Below are positions 23,101 to 37,119 of a stretch of DNA of 64,000 bases, piece after piece. The position numbers and the translations under genes were made by a program. This stretch comes from Oasisia sp. SBJ-2009. Its lineage: Eukaryota > Annelida > Polychaeta > Sabellida > Siboglinidae. A model generated the notes under the pieces. That model made no database searches. It was given only the letters and a program-made list of their open reading frames with translations, and had not been told where the DNA came from. Positions within the stretch are counted from its first letter, which is position 1, and each line of letters begins with the position of its first letter. The stretch lies in the NCBI GenBank assembly GCA_964017155.1, contig OZ024861.1:62001-126000 (forward strand), given 5' to 3'.

Positions 23101-25301
23101 TTCGACGCGCCGGTCGGTCTTCTCGGGCGTATTCCACGCACGGAGTGTAACTATGACTCTCTCGACGAAACCAACTGACCGTGCGCGTCGTCTTGCCAAG
23201 TTTTGGAAACAAATCGAGCAAAACGACAAAGTCCGATCCGTCTACGGGGGATCAGTTTTGAGAATCGAGAGAAACGGCCAAGTTCGACGCGCCGGTCGGT
23301 CTTCTCGGGCGTATTCCACGCACGGAGTGTAACTATGACTCTCTCGACGAAACCAACTGACCGTGCGAGTCGTCTTGCCAAGTTTTGGAAACAAATCGAG
23401 GAAAACGACAAAGTCCGATCCGTCTACGGGGGATCAGTAGTGGAAGCGTAAATGTATGTTTACATTCTTTTCAACAGAATTCCGTGGCGACCGCTGGGTA
23501 AACGGCGGGAGTAATAATGAACCACTAACTAGATGAGGTGACGAGGCATTTGGCGACCTTAACAGGGTGATAGTTGCACAAATCGGGGAAAACGACAAAG
23601 TCCGATCCGTCTACGGGGGATCATTTGAGGAAGCGTAAATGTCTGTTTACATTCTTTTCAACATAATTCCGTGCCGACCGCTGGGTAAACGGCGGGAGTA
23701 ATAATGATCCACTAACTAGATGAGGTGTCAAGGCATTTGGCGACCTTAACAGGGTGATAGTTGCACAAATAGAGCAAAACGACAAAGTCCGATCCGTCTA
23801 CGGGGGATCAGTTTTGAGAATCGAAAGAAACGGCCAAGTTCGACGCGCCGGTCGGTCTTCTCGGGCGTATTCCACGCACGGAGTGTAACTATGACTCTCT
23901 CGACGAAACCAACTGACCGTGCGCGTCGTCTTGCCATGTTTTGGAAACAAATCGAGGAAAACGACAAAGTCCGATCCGTCTACGGGGGATCAGTAGTGGA
24001 AGCGTAAATGTCTGTTTACATTCTTTTCAACAGAATTCCTTGGCGACCGCTGGGTAAACGGCGGGAGTAATAATGAACCACTAACTAGATGAGGTGACGA
24101 GGCATTTGGCGACCTTAACAGGGTGATAGTTGCACAAATCGAGGAAAACGACAAAGTCCGATCCGTCTACGGGGGATCATTTGAGGAAGCGTAAATGTCT
24201 GTTTACATTCTTTTCAACAGAATTCCGTGCCGACCGCTGGGTAAACGGCGGGAGTAATAATGATCCACTAACTAGATGAGGTGACGAGGCATTTGGCGAC
24301 CTTAACAGGGTGATAGTTGCACAAATCGAGGAAAACGACAAAGTCCGATCCGTCTACGGGGGATCAGTTTTGAGAATCGAGAGAAACGGCCAAGTTCGAC
24401 GCGCCGGTCGGTCTTCTCGGGCGTGTGCCACGCAAGGGGTGTAACTACGACTCTCTCGACGAAACCAACTGACCGTGCGCGTCGTCTTGCCAACTTTTGG
24501 AAACAAATCGAGGAAAACGACAAAGTCCGATCCGTCTACGGGGGATCATTTGGGGAAACGTAAATGTCTGTTTACATTCTTTTCAACAGAATTCCGTGCC
24601 GACCGCTGGGTAAACGGCGGTAGTAATAATGAACCACTAACTAGATGAGGTGAAGAGGCATTTGGCGACCTTAACAGGGTGATAGTTGCACAAATCGAGG
24701 AAAACGACAAAGTCCGATCCGTCTACGGGGGATCAGTTTTGAGAATCGAGAGAAACGGCCAAGTTCGACGCGCCGGTCGGTCTTCTCGGGCGTATTCCAC
24801 GCACGGAGTGTAACTATGACTCTCTCGACGAAACCAACTGACCGTGCGCGTCGTCTTGCCAAGTTTTGGAAACAAATCGAGGAAAACGACAAAGTCCGAT
24901 CCGTCTACGGGGGATCAGTAGTGGAAGCGTAAATGTCTGTTTACATTCTTTTCAACAGAATTCCTTGGCGACCGCTGGGTAAACGGCGGGAGTAATAATG
25001 AACCACTAACTAGATGAGGTGACGAGGCATTTGGCGACCTTAACAGGGTGATAGTTGCACAAATCGAGGAAAACGACAAAGTTCGATCCGTCTACGGGGG
25101 ATCAGTTTTGAGAATCGAGAGAAACGGCCAAGTTCGACGCGCCGGTCGGTCTTCTCGGGCGTGTGCCACGCAAGGGGTGTAACTACGACTCTCTCGACGA
25201 AACCAACTGACCGTGCGCGTCGTCTTTCCAACTTTTGGAAACAAATCGAGCAAAACGACAAAGTCCGATCCGTCTACGGGGGATCATTTGGGGAAGCGTA
25301 A
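20131..25301 (+). repeat. Block 4c: shortened HOR copies of 2770 and 2401 bp
   Basis: 20131-22900 is C-A-B-A-B-B-B-B (2770 bp), the 3321-bp HOR without its final C; starts are 20131, 20682, 20869, 21238, 21425, 21794, 22163 and 22532. 22901-25301 is C-A-B-A-B-B-B (2401 bp), missing one more B of the subtype with ACAAACCGAGG; starts are 22901, 23452, 23639, 24008, 24195, 24564 and 24933. The private A in GTGCGAGTCG is kept at 20598 and 23368. The stepwise loss of whole units suggests unequal crossing-over. Confidence 0.92.
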
Positions 25302-28300
25302 ATGTCTGTTTAGATTCTTTTCAACAGAATTCCTTGGCGACCGCTGGGTAAACGGCGGGAGTAATAATGAACCACTAACTAGATGAGGTGACGAGGCATT
25401 TGGCGACCTTAACAGGGTGATAGTTGCACAAATCGAGGAAAACGACAAAGTCCGATCAGTCTACGGGGGATCAGTTTTGAGAATCGAGAGAAACGGCCAA
25501 GTTCGACGCGCCGGTCGGTCTTCTCGGGCGTATTCCACGCACGGAGTGTAACTATGACTCTCTCGACGAAACCAACTGACCGTGCGCGTCGTCTTGCCAA
25601 GTTTTGGAAACAAATCGAGCAAAACGACAAAGTCCGATCCGTCTACGGGGGATCAGTTTTGAGAATCGAGAGAAACGGCCAAGTTCGACGCGCCGGTCGG
25701 TCTTCTCGGGCGTATTCCACGCACGGAGTGTAACTATGACTCTCTCGACGAAACCAACTGACCGTGCGCGTCGTCTTGCCAAGTTTTGGAAACAAATCGA
25801 GGAAAACGACAAAGTCCGATCCGTCTACGGGGGATCAGTAGTGGAAGCGTAAATGTATGTTTACATTCTTTTCAACAGAATTCCGTGGCGACCGCTGGGT
25901 AAACGGCGGGAGTAATAATGAACCACTAACTAGATGAGGTGACGAGGCATTTGGCGACCTTAACAGGGTGATAGTTGCACAAATCGGGGAAAACGACAAA
26001 GTCCGATCCGTCTACGGGGGATCATTTGAGGAAGCGTAAATGTCTGTTTACATTCTTTTCAACATAATTCCGTGCCGACCGCTGGGTAAACGGCGGGAGT
26101 AATAATGATCCACTAACTAGATGAGGTGTCAAGGCATTTGGCGACCTTAACAGGGTGATAGTTGCACAAATAGAGCAAAACGACAAAGTCCGATCCGTCT
26201 ACGGGGGATCAGTTTTGAGAATCGAAAGAAACGGCCAAGTTCGACGCGCCGGTCGGTCTTCTCGGGCGTATTCCACGCACGGAGTGTAACTATGACTCTC
26301 TCGACGAAACCAACTGACCGTGCGCGTCGTCTTGCCATGTTTTGGAAACAAATCGAGGAAAACGACAAAGTCCGATCCGTCTACGGGGGATCAGTAGTGG
26401 AAGCGTAAATGTCTGTTTACATTCTTTTCAACAGAATTCCTTGGCGACCGCTGGGTAAACGGCGGGAGTAATAATGAACCACTAACTAGATGAGGTGACG
26501 AGGCATTTGGCGACCTTAACAGGGTGATAGTTGCACAAATCGAGGAAAACGACAAAGTCCGATCCGTCTACGGGGGATCATTTGAGGAAGCGTAAATGTC
26601 TGTTTACATTCTTTTCAACAGAATTCCGTGCCGACCGCTGGGTAAACGGCGGGAGTAATAATGATCCACTAACTAGATGAGGTGACGAGGCATTTGGCGA
26701 CCTTAACAGGGTGATAGTTGCACAAATCGAGGAAAACGACAAAGTCCGATCCGTCTACGGGGGATCAGTTTTGAGAATCGAGAGAAACGGCCAAGTTCGA
26801 CGCGCCGGTCGGTCTTCTCGGGCGTGTGCCACGCAAGGGGTGTAACTACGACTCTCTCGACGAAACCAACTGACCGTGCGCGTCGTCTTGCCAACTTTTG
26901 GAAACAAATCGAGGAAAACGACAAAGTCCGATCCGTCTACGGGGGATCATTTGGGGAAACGTAAATGTCTGTTTACATTCTTTTCAACAGAATTCCGTGC
27001 CGACCGCTGGGTAAACGGCGGGAGTAATAATGAACCACTAACTAGATGAGGTGTCAAGGCATTTGGCGACCTTAACAGGGTGGTAGTTGCACAAATAGAG
27101 CAAAACGACAAAGTCCGATCCGTCTACGGGGGATCAGTTTTGAGAATCGAAAGAAACGGCCAAGTTCGACGCGCCGGTCGGTCTTCTCGGGCGTATTCCA
27201 CGCACGGAGTGTAACTATGACTCTCTCGACGAAACCAACTGACCGTGCGCGTCGTCTTGCCAAGTTTTGGAAACAAACCGAGGAAAACGACAAAGTCCGA
27301 TCCGTCTACGGGGGATCAGTAGTGGAAGCGTAAATGTCTGTTTACATTCTTTTCAACAGAATTCCGTGCCGACCGCTGGGTAAACGGCGGTAGTAATAAT
27401 GAACCACTAACTAGATGAGGTGAAGAGGCATTTGGCGACCTTAACAGGGTGATAGTTGCACAAATCGAGGAAAACGACAAAGTCCGATCCGTCTACGGGG
27501 GATCAGTTTTGAGAATCGAGAGAAACGGCCAAGTTCGACGCGCCGGTCGGTCTTCTCGGGCGTATTCCACGCACGGAGTGTAACTATGACTCTCTCGACG
27601 AAACCAACTGACCGTGCGCGTCGTCTTGCCAAGTTTTGGAAACAAATCGAGGAAAACGACAAAGTCCGATCCGATCAGTAGTGGAAGCGTAAGTGTCTGT
27701 TTACATTCTTTTCAACAGAATTCCGTGGCGACCGCTGGGTAAACGGCGGGAGTAATAATGAACCACTAACTAGATGAGGTGACGAGGCATTTGGCGACCT
27801 TAACAGGGTGATAGTTGCACAAATCGAGGAAAACGACAAAGTCCGATCCGTCTACGGGGGATCAGTTTTGAGAATCGAGAGAAACGGCCAAGTTCGACGC
27901 GCCGGTCGGTCTTCTCGGGCGTATTCCACGCACGGAGTGTAACTATGACTCTCTCGACGAAACCAACTGACCGTGCGCGTCGTCTTGCCAAGTTTTGGAA
28001 ACAAATCGAGGAAAACGACAAAGTCCGATCCGTCTACGGGGGATCAGTAGTGGAAGCGTAAATGTCTGTTTACATTCTTTTCAACAGAATTCCTTGGAGA
28101 CCGCTGGGTAAACGGCGGGAGTAATAATGAACCACTAACTAGATGAGAGGACGAGGCATTTGGCGACCTTAACAGGGTGATAGTTGCACAAATCGAGGAA
28201 AACGACAAAGTCCGATCCGTCTACGGGGGATCATTTGGGGAAGCGTAAATGTCTGTTTACATTCTTTTCAACAGAATTCCTTGGCGACCGCTGGGTAAAC

Positions 28301-28986
28301 GGCGGGAGTAATAATGAACCACTAACTAGATGAGGTGACGAGGCATTTGGCGACCTTAACAGGGTGATAGTTGCACAAATCGAGCAAAACGACAAAGTCC
28401 GATCAGTCTACGGGGGATCAGTTTTGAGAATCGAGAGAAACGGCCAAGTTCGACGCGCCGGTCGGTCTTCTCGGGCGTATTCCACGCACGGAGTGTAACT
28501 ATGACTCTCTCGACGAAACCAACTGACCGTGCGCGTCGTCTTGCCAAGTTTTGGAAACAAATCGAGCAAAACGACAAAGTCCGATCCGTCTACGGGGGAT
28601 CAGTTTTGAGAATCGAGAGAAACGGCCAAGTTCGACGCGCCGGTCGGTCTTCTCGGGCGTATTCCACGCACGGAGTGTAACTATGACTCTCTCGACGAAA
28701 CCAACTGACCGTGCGCGTCGTCTTGCCAAGTTTTGGAAACAAATCGAGGAAAACGACAAAGTCCGATCCGTCTACGGGGGATCAGTAGTGGAAGCGTAAA
28801 TGTATGTTTACATTCTTTTCAACAGAATTCCGTGGCGACCGCTGGGTAAACGGCGGGAGTATTAATGAACCACTAACTAGATGAGGTGACGAGGCATTTG
28901 GCGACCTTAACAGGGTGATAGTTGCACAAATCGGGGAAAACGACAAAGTCCGATCCGTCTACGGGGGATCATTTGAGGAAGCGTAA
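25302..28986 (+). repeat. Block 5: C-A-B-A-B-B-Bdel-B-A-C-A
   Basis: Unit starts are 25302 C, 25853 A, 26040 B, 26409 A, 26596 B, 26965 B, 27334 Bdel, 27693 B, 28062 A, 28249 C and 28800 A. The C at 25302 still has the TTTAGATTC mark but not GTGCGAGTCG. The A at 28800 has GAGTATTAATG for GAGTAATAATG, a mark shared with A units 36933, 47275, 55019, 56313, 62389 and 63683. The block recurs from 44146 with one B unit fewer. Confidence 0.9.
27334..27692 (+). repeat. Bdel unit, 359 bp (10-bp deletion near the unit end)
   Basis: The second 46-bp block reads CCGATCCGATCAGTAGTGG, lacking GTCTACGGGG that normally separates two GATC motifs. In most copies the next tail reads GCGTAAGTG in place of GCGTAAATG. 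Other copies are at 45809, 53553, 57794 and 60923. The copy at 57794 lacks the AAGTG change, and the one at 45809 has a different left half (GGTGTCAAGG type). The same deletion therefore sits on three backgrounds, which points to exchange inside units rather than independent deletions. Confidence 0.92.
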
Positions 28987-31900
28987 ATGTCTGTTTACAT
29001 TCTTTTCAACATAATTCCGTGCCGACCGCTGGGTAAACGGCGGGAGTAATAATGATCCACTAACTAGATGAGGTGTCAAGGCATTTGGCGACCTTAACAG
29101 GGTGATAGTTGCACAAATAGAGCAAAACGACAAAGTCCGATCCGTCTACGGGGGATCAGTTTTGAGAATCGAAAGAAACGGCCAAGTTCGACGCGCCGGT
29201 CGGTCTTCTCGGGCGTATTCCACGCACGGAGTGTAACTATGACTCTCTCGACGAAACCAACTGACCGTGCGCGTCGTCTTGCCATGTTTTGGAAACAAAT
29301 CGAGGAAAACGACAAAGTCCGATCCGTCTACGGGGGATCAGTAGTGGAAGCGTAAATGTCTGTTTACATTCTTTTCAACAGAATTCCTTGGCGACCGCTG
29401 GGTAAACGGCGGGAGTAATAATGAACCACTAACTAGATGAGGTGACGAGGCATTTGGCGACCTTAACAGGGTGATAGTTGCACAAATCGAGGAAAACGAC
29501 AAAGTTCGATCCGTCTACGGGGGATCAGTTTTGAGAATCGAGAGAAACGGCCAAGTTCGACGCGCCGGTCGGTCTTCTCGGGCGTGTGCCACGCAAGGGG
29601 TGTAACTACGACTCTCTCGACGAAACCAACTGACCGTGCGCGTCGTCTTTCCAACTTTTGGAAACAAATCGAGCAAAACGACAAAGTCCGATCCGTCTAC
29701 GGGGGATCATTTGGGGAAGCGTAAATGTCTGTTTACATTCTTTTCAACAGAATTCCTTGGCGACCGCTGGGTAAACGGCGGGAGTAATAATGAACCACTA
29801 ACTAGATGAGGTGACGAGGCATTTGGCGACCTTAACAGGGTGATAGTTGCACAAATCGAGGAAAACGACAAAGTCCGATCAGTCTACGGGGGATCAGTTT
29901 TGAGAATCGAGAGAAACGGCCAAGTTCGACGCGCCGGTCGGTCTTCTCGGGCGTATTCCACGCACGGAGTGTAACTATGACTCTCTCGACGAAACCAACT
30001 GACCGTGCGCGTCGTCTTGCCAAGTTTTGGAAACAAATCGAGCAAAACGACAAAGTCCGATCCGTCTACGGGGGATCAGTTTTGAGAATCGAGAGAAACG
30101 GCCAAGTTCGACGCGCCGGTCGGTCTTCTCGGGCGTATTCCACGCACGGAGTGTAACTATGACTCTCTCGACGAAACCAACTGACCGTGCGCGTCGTCTT
30201 GCCAAGTTTTGGAAACAAATCGAGGAAAACGACAAAGTCCGATCCGTCTACGGGGGATCAGTAGTGGAAGCGTGAATGTATGTTTACATTCTTTTCAACA
30301 GAATTCCGTGGCGACCGCTGGGTAAACGGCGGGAGTAATAATGAACCACTAACTAGATGAGGTGACGAGGCATTTGGCGACCTTAACAGGGTGATAGTTG
30401 CACAAATCGGGGAAAACGACAAAGTCCGATCCGTCTACGGGGGATCATTTGAGGAAGCGTAAATGTCTGTTTACATTCTTTTCAACATAATTCCGTGCCG
30501 ACCGCTGGGTAAACGGCGGGAGTAATAATGATCCACTAACTAGATGAGGTGTCAAGGCATTTGGCGACCTTAACAGGGTGATAGTTGCACAAATAGAGCA
30601 AAACGACAAAGTCCGATCCGTCTACGGGGGATCAGTTTTGAGAATCGAAAGAAACGGCCAAGTTCGACGCGCCGGTCGGTCTTCTCGGGCGTATTCCACG
30701 CACGGAGTGTAACTATGACTCTCTCGACGAAACCAACTGACCGTGCGCGTCGTCTTGCCATGTTTTGGAAACAAATCGAGGAAAACGACAAAGTCCGATC
30801 CGTCTACGGGGGATCAGTAGTGGAAGCGTAAATGTCTGTTTACATTCTTTTCAACAGAATTCCTTGGCGACCGCTGGGTAAACGGCGGGAGTAATAATGA
30901 ACCACTAACTAGATGAGGTGACGAGGCATTTGGCGACCTTAACAGGGTGATAGTTGCACAAATCGAGGAAAACGACAAAGTTCGATCCGTCTACGGGGGA
31001 TCAGTTTTGAGAATCGAGAGAAACGGCCAAGTTCGACGCGCCGGTCGGTCTTCTCGGGCGTATTCCACGCACGGAGTGTAACTATGACTCTCTCGACGAA
31101 ACCAACTGACCGTGCGCGTCGTCTTGCCAAGTTTTGGAAACAAATCGAGGAAAACGACAAAGTCCGATCCGTCTACGGGGGATCAGTAGTGGAAGCGTAA
31201 ATGTCTGTTTACATTCTTTTCAACAGAATTCCTTGGAGACCGCTGGGTAAACGGCGGGAGTAATAATGAACCACTAACTAGATGAGAGGACGAGGCATTT
31301 GGCGACCTTAACAGGGTGATAGTTGCACAAATCGAGGAAAACGACAAAGTCCGATCCGTCTACGGGGGATCATTTGAGGAAGCGTAAATGTCTGTTTACA
31401 TTCTTTTCAACATAATTCCGTGCCGACCGCTGGGTAAACGGCGGGAGTAATAATGATCCACTAACTAGATGAGGTGTCAAGGCATTTGGCGACCTTAACA
31501 GGGTGATAGTTGCACAAATAGAGCAAAACGACAAAGTCCGATCCGTCTACGGGGGATCAGTTTTGAGAATCGAAAGAAACGGCCAAGTTCGACGCGCCGG
31601 TCGGTCTTCTCGGGCGTATTCCACGCACGGAGTGTAACTATGACTCTCTCGACGAAACCAACTGACCGTGCGCGTCGTCTTGCCATGTTTTGGAAACAAA
31701 TCGAGGAAAACGACAAAGTCCGATCCGTCTACGGGGGATCAGTAGTGGAAGCGTAAATGTCTGTTTACATTCTTTTCAACAGAATTCCTTGGCGACCGCT
31801 GGGTAAACGGCGGGAGTAATAATGAACCACTAACTAGATGAGGTGACGAGGCATTTGGCGACCTTAACAGGGTGATAGTTGCACAAATCGAGGAAAACGA

Positions 31901-33788
31901 CAAAGTTCGATCCGTCTACGGGGGATCAGTTTTGAGAATCGAGAGAAACGGCCAAGTTCGACGCGCCGGTCGGTCTTCTCGGGCGTGTGCCACGCAAGGG
32001 GTGTAACTACGACTCTCTCGACGAAACCAACTGACCGTGCGCGTCGTCTTTCCAACTTTTGGAAACAAATCGAGCAAAACGACAAAGTCCGATCCGTCTA
32101 CGGGGGATCATTTGGGGAAGCGTAAATGTCTGTTTACATTCTTTTCAACAGAATTCCTTGGCGACCGCTGGGTAAACGGCGGGAGTAATAATGAACCACT
32201 AACTAGATGAGGTGACGAGGCATTTGGCGACCTTAACAGGGTGATAGTTGCACAAATCGAGGAAAACGACAAAGTCCGATCAGTCTACGGGGGATCAGTT
32301 TTGAGAATCGAGAGAAACGGCCAAGTTCGACGCGCCGGTCGGTCTTCTCGGGCGTATTCCACGCACGGAGTGTAACTATGACTCTCTCGACGAAACCAAC
32401 TGACCGTGCGCGTCGTCTTGCCAAGTTTTGGAAACAAATCGAGCAAAACGACAAAGTCCGATCCGTCTACGGGGGATCAGTTTTGAGAATCGAGAGAAAC
32501 GGCCAAGTTCGACGCGCCGGTCGGTCTTCTCGGGCGTATTCCACGCACGGAGTGTAACTATGACTCTCTCGACGAAACCAACTGACCGTGCGCGTCGTCT
32601 TGCCAAGTTTTGGAAACAAATCGAGGAAAACGACAAAGTCCGATCCGTCTACGGGGGATCAGTAGTGGAAGCGTGAATGTATGTTTACATTCTTTTCAAC
32701 AGAATTCCGTGGCGACCGCTGGGTAAACGGCGGGAGTAATAATGAACCACTAACTAGATGAGGTGACGAGGCATTTGGCGACCTTAACAGGGTGATAGTT
32801 GCACAAATCGGGGAAAACGACAAAGTCCGATCCGTCTACGGGGGATCATTTGAGGAAGCGTAAATGTCTGTTTACATTCTTTTCAACATAATTCCGTGCC
32901 GACCGCTGGGTAAACGGCGGGAGTAATAATGATCCACTAACTAGATGAGGTGTCAAGGCATTTGGCGACCTTAACAGGGTGATAGTTGCACAAATAGAGC
33001 AAAACGACAAAGTCCGATCCGTCTACGGGGGATCAGTTTTGAGAATCGAAAGAAACGGCCAAGTTCGACGCGCCGGTCGGTCTTCTCGGGCGTATTCCAC
33101 GCACGGAGTGTAACTATGACTCTCTCGACGAAACCAACTGACCGTGCGCGTCGTCTTGCCATGTTTTGGAAACAAATCGAGGAAAACGACAAAGTCCGAT
33201 CCGTCTACGGGGGATCAGTAGTGGAAGCGTAAATGTCTGTTTACATTCTTTTCAACAGAATTCCTTGGCGACCGCTGGGTAAACGGCGGGAGTAATAATG
33301 AACCACTAACTAGATGAGGTGACGAGGCATTTGGCGACCTTAACAGGGTGATAGTTGCACAAATCGAGGAAAACGACAAAGTTCGATCCGTCTACGGGGG
33401 ATCAGTTTTGAGAATCGAGAGAAACGGCCAAGTTCGACGCGCCGGTCGGTCTTCTCGGGCGTATTCCACGCACGGAGTGTAACTATGACTCTCTCGACGA
33501 AACCAACTGACCGTGCGCGTCGTCTTGCCAAGTTTTGGAAACAAATCGAGGAAAACGACAAAGTCCGATCCGTCTACGGGGGATCAGTAGTGGAAGCGTA
33601 AATGTCTGTTTACATTCTTTTCAACAGAATTCCTTGGAGACCGCTGGGTAAACGGCGGGAGTAATAATGAACCACTAACTAGATGAGAGGACGAGGCATT
33701 TGGCGACCTTAACAGGGTGATAGTTGCACAAATCGAGGAAAACGACAAAGTCCGATCCGTCTACGGGGGATCATTTGAGGAAGCGTAA
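28987..33788 (+). repeat. Block 6: 2401-bp HOR, two copies (B-B-C-A-B-B-A)
   Basis: The copies are 28987-31387 and 31388-33788. Unit starts are 28987 B, 29356 B, 29725 C, 30276 A, 30463 B, 30832 B, 31201 A, then 31388 B, 31757 B, 32126 C, 32677 A, 32864 B, 33233 B, 33602 A. The C tails read GAAGCGTGAATG (TAA changed to TGA) in both copies and again at the C of 37858. This HOR has the same length as the one at 22901 but a different unit order, so equal length does not mean shared origin. Confidence 0.92.
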
Positions 33789-36700
33789 ATGTCTGTTTAC
33801 ATTCTTTTCAACATAATTCCGTGCCGACCGCTGGGTAAACGGCGGGAGTAATAATGATCCACTAACTAGATGAGGTGTCAAGGCATTTGGCGACCTTAAC
33901 AGGGTGATAGTTGCACAAATAGAGCAAAACGACAAAGTCCGATCCGTCTACGGGGGATCAGTTTTGAGAATCGAAAGAAACGGCCAAGTTCGACGCGCCG
34001 GTCGGTCTTCTCGGGCGTATTCCACGCACGGAGTGTAACTATGACTCTCTCGACGAAACCAACTGACCGTGCGCGTCGTCTTGCCATGTTTTGGAAACAA
34101 ATCGAGGAAAACGACAAAGTCCGATCCGTCTACGGGGGATCAGTAGTGGAAGCGTAAATGTCTGTTTACATTCTTTTCAACAGAATTCCGTGGCGACCGC
34201 TCCGCTGGGTAAACGGCGGGAGTAATAATGAACCACTAACTAGATGAGGTGACGAGGCATTTGGCGACCTTAACAGGGTGATAGTTGCACAAATCGAGGA
34301 AAACGACAAAGTCCGATCCGTCTACGGGGGATCAGTTTTGAGAATCGAGAGAAACGGCCAAGTTCGACGCGCCGGTCGGTCTTCTCGGGCGTATTCAACG
34401 CACGGAGTGTAACTATGACTCTCTCGACGAAACCAACTGACCGTGCGCGTCGTCTTGCCAAGTTTTGGAAACAAATCGAGGAAAACGACAAAGTCCGATC
34501 CGTCTACGGGGGATCAGTAGTGGAAGCGTAAATGTCTGTTTACATTCTTTTCAACAGAATTCCTTGGCGACCGCTGGGTAAACGGCGGGAGTAATAATGA
34601 ACCACTAACTAGATGAGGTGACGAGGCATTTGGCGACCTTAACAGGGTGATAGTTGCACAAATCGAGGAAAACGACAAAGTTCGATCCGTCTACGGGGGA
34701 TCAGTTTTGAGAATCGAGAGAAACGGCCAAGTTCGACGCGCCGGTCGGTCTTCTCGGGCGTGTGCCACGCAAGGGGTGTAACTACGACTCTCTCGACGAA
34801 ACCAACTGACCGTGCGCGTCGTCTTTCCAACTTTTGGAAACAAATCGAGCAAAACGACAAAGTCCGATCCGTCTACGGGGGATCATTTGGGGAAGCGTAA
34901 ATGTCTGTTTACATTCTTTTCAACAGAATTCCTTGGCGACCGCTGGGTAAACGGCGGGAGTAATAATGAACCACTAACTAGATGAGGTGACGAGGCATTT
35001 GGCGACCTTAACAGGGTGATAGTTGCACAAATCGAGCAAAACGACAAAGTCCGATCAGTCTACGGGGGATCAGTTTTGAGAATCGAGAGAAACGGCCAAG
35101 TTCGACGCGCCGGTCGGTCTTCTCGGGCGTATTCCACGCACGGAGTGTAACTATGACTCTCTCGACGAAACCAACTGACCGTGCGCGTCGTCTTGCCAAG
35201 TTTTGGAAACAAATCGAGGAAAACGACAAAGTCCGATCCGTCTACGGGGGATCAGTAGTGGAAGCGTAAATGTATGTTTACATTCTTTTCAACAGAATTC
35301 CGTGGCGACCGCTGGGTAAACGGCGGGAGTAATAATGAACCACTAACTAGATGAGGTGACGAGGCATTTGGCGACCTTAACAGGGTGATAGTTGCACAAA
35401 TCGGGGAAAACGACAAAGTCCGATCCGTCTACGGGGGATCATTTGAGGAAGCGTAAATGTCTGTTTACATTCTTTTCAACATAATTCCGTGCCGACCGCT
35501 GGGTAAACGGCGGGAGTAATAATGATCCACTAACTAGATGAGGTGTCAAGGCATTTGGCGACCTTAACAGGGTGATAGTTGCACAAATAGAGCAAAACGA
35601 CAAAGTCCGATCCGTCTACGGGGGATCAGTTTTGAGAATCGAAAGAAACGGCCAAGTTCGACGCGCCGGTCGGTCTTCTCGGGCGTATTCCACGCACGGA
35701 GTGTAACTATGACTCTCTCGACGAAACCAACTGACCGTGCGCGTCGTCTTGCCATGTTTTGGAAACAAATCGAGGAAAACGACAAAGTCCGATCCGTCTA
35801 CGGGGGATCAGTAGTGGAAGCGTAAATGTCTGTTTACATTCTTTTCAACAGAATTCCTTGGCGACCGCTGGGTAAACGGCGGGAGTAATAATGAACCACT
35901 AACTAGATGAGGTGACGAGGCATTTGGCGACCTTAACAGGGTGATAGTTGCACAAATCGAGGAAAACGACAAAGTCCGATCCGTCTACGGGGGATCATTT
36001 GAGGAAGCGTAAATGTCTGTTTACATTCTTTTCAACAGAATTCCGTGCCGACCGCTGGGTAAACGGCGGGAGTAATAATGATCCACTAACTAGATGAGGT
36101 GACGAGGCATTTGGCGACCTTAACAGGGTGATAGTTGCACAAATCGAGGAAAACGACAAAGTCCGATCCGTCTACGGGGGATCAGTTTTGAGAATCGAGA
36201 GAAACGGCCAAGTTCGACGCGCCGGTCGGTCTTCTCGGGCGTGTGCCACGCAAGGGGTGTAACTACGACTCTCTCGACGAAACCAACTGACCGTGCGCGT
36301 CGTCTTGCCAACTTTTGGAAACAAATCGAGGAAAACGACAAAGTCCGATCCGTCTACGGGGGATCATTTGGGGAAACGTAAATGTCTGTTTACATTCTTT
36401 TCAACAGAATTCCGTGCCGACCGCTGGGTAAACGGCGGGAGTAATAATGAACCACTAACTAGATGAGGTGTCAAGGCATTTGGCGACCTTAACAGGGTGG
36501 TAGTTGCACAAATAGAGCAAAACGACAAAGTCCGATCCGTCTACGGGGGATCAGTTTTGAGAATCGAAAGAAACGGCCAAGTTCGACGCGCCGGTCGGTC
36601 TTCTCGGGCGTATTCCACGCACGGAGTGTAACTATGACTCTCTCGACGAAACCAACTGACCGTGCGCGTCGTCTTGCCAAGTTTTGGAAACAAATCGAGC

Positions 36701-37119
36701 AAAACGACAAAGTCCGATCCGTCTACGGGGGATCAGTTTTGAGAATCGAGAGAAACGGCCAAGTTCGACGCGCCGGTCGGTCTTCTCGGGCGTATTCCAC
36801 GCACGGAGTGTAACTATGACTCTCTCGACGAAACCAACTGACCGTGCGCGTCGTCTTGCCAAGTTTTGGAAACAAATCGAGGAAAACGACAAAGTCCGAT
36901 CCGTCTACGGGGGATCAGTAGTGGAAGCGTAAATGTATGTTTACATTCTTTTCAACAGAATTCCGTGGCGACCGCTGGGTAAACGGCGGGAGTATTAATG
37001 AACCACTAACTAGATGAGGTGACGAGGCATTTGGCGACCTTAACAGGGTGATAGTTGCACAAATCGGGGAAAACGACAAAGTCCGATCCGTCTACGGGGG
37101 ATCATTTGAGGAAGCGTAA
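33789..37119 (+). repeat. Block 7: B-B+-B-B-A-B-A-B-C-A
   Basis: Unit starts are 33789 B, 34158 B+, 34532 B, 34901 B, 35270 A, 35457 B, 35826 A, 36013 B, 36382 C and 36933 A. The B+ has CGTATTCAACGC for CGTATTCCACGC near 34396, a change reused at 39890 and 40633. The unit at 34901 corresponds to a C that has lost one module: it keeps the GATCAGTCTAC start typical of C, and its tail is followed by ATGTATG. The C at 36382 has a left part from the GGTGTCAAGG/GTGGTAG subtype joined to a standard second module, so it is another hybrid. Confidence 0.88.
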
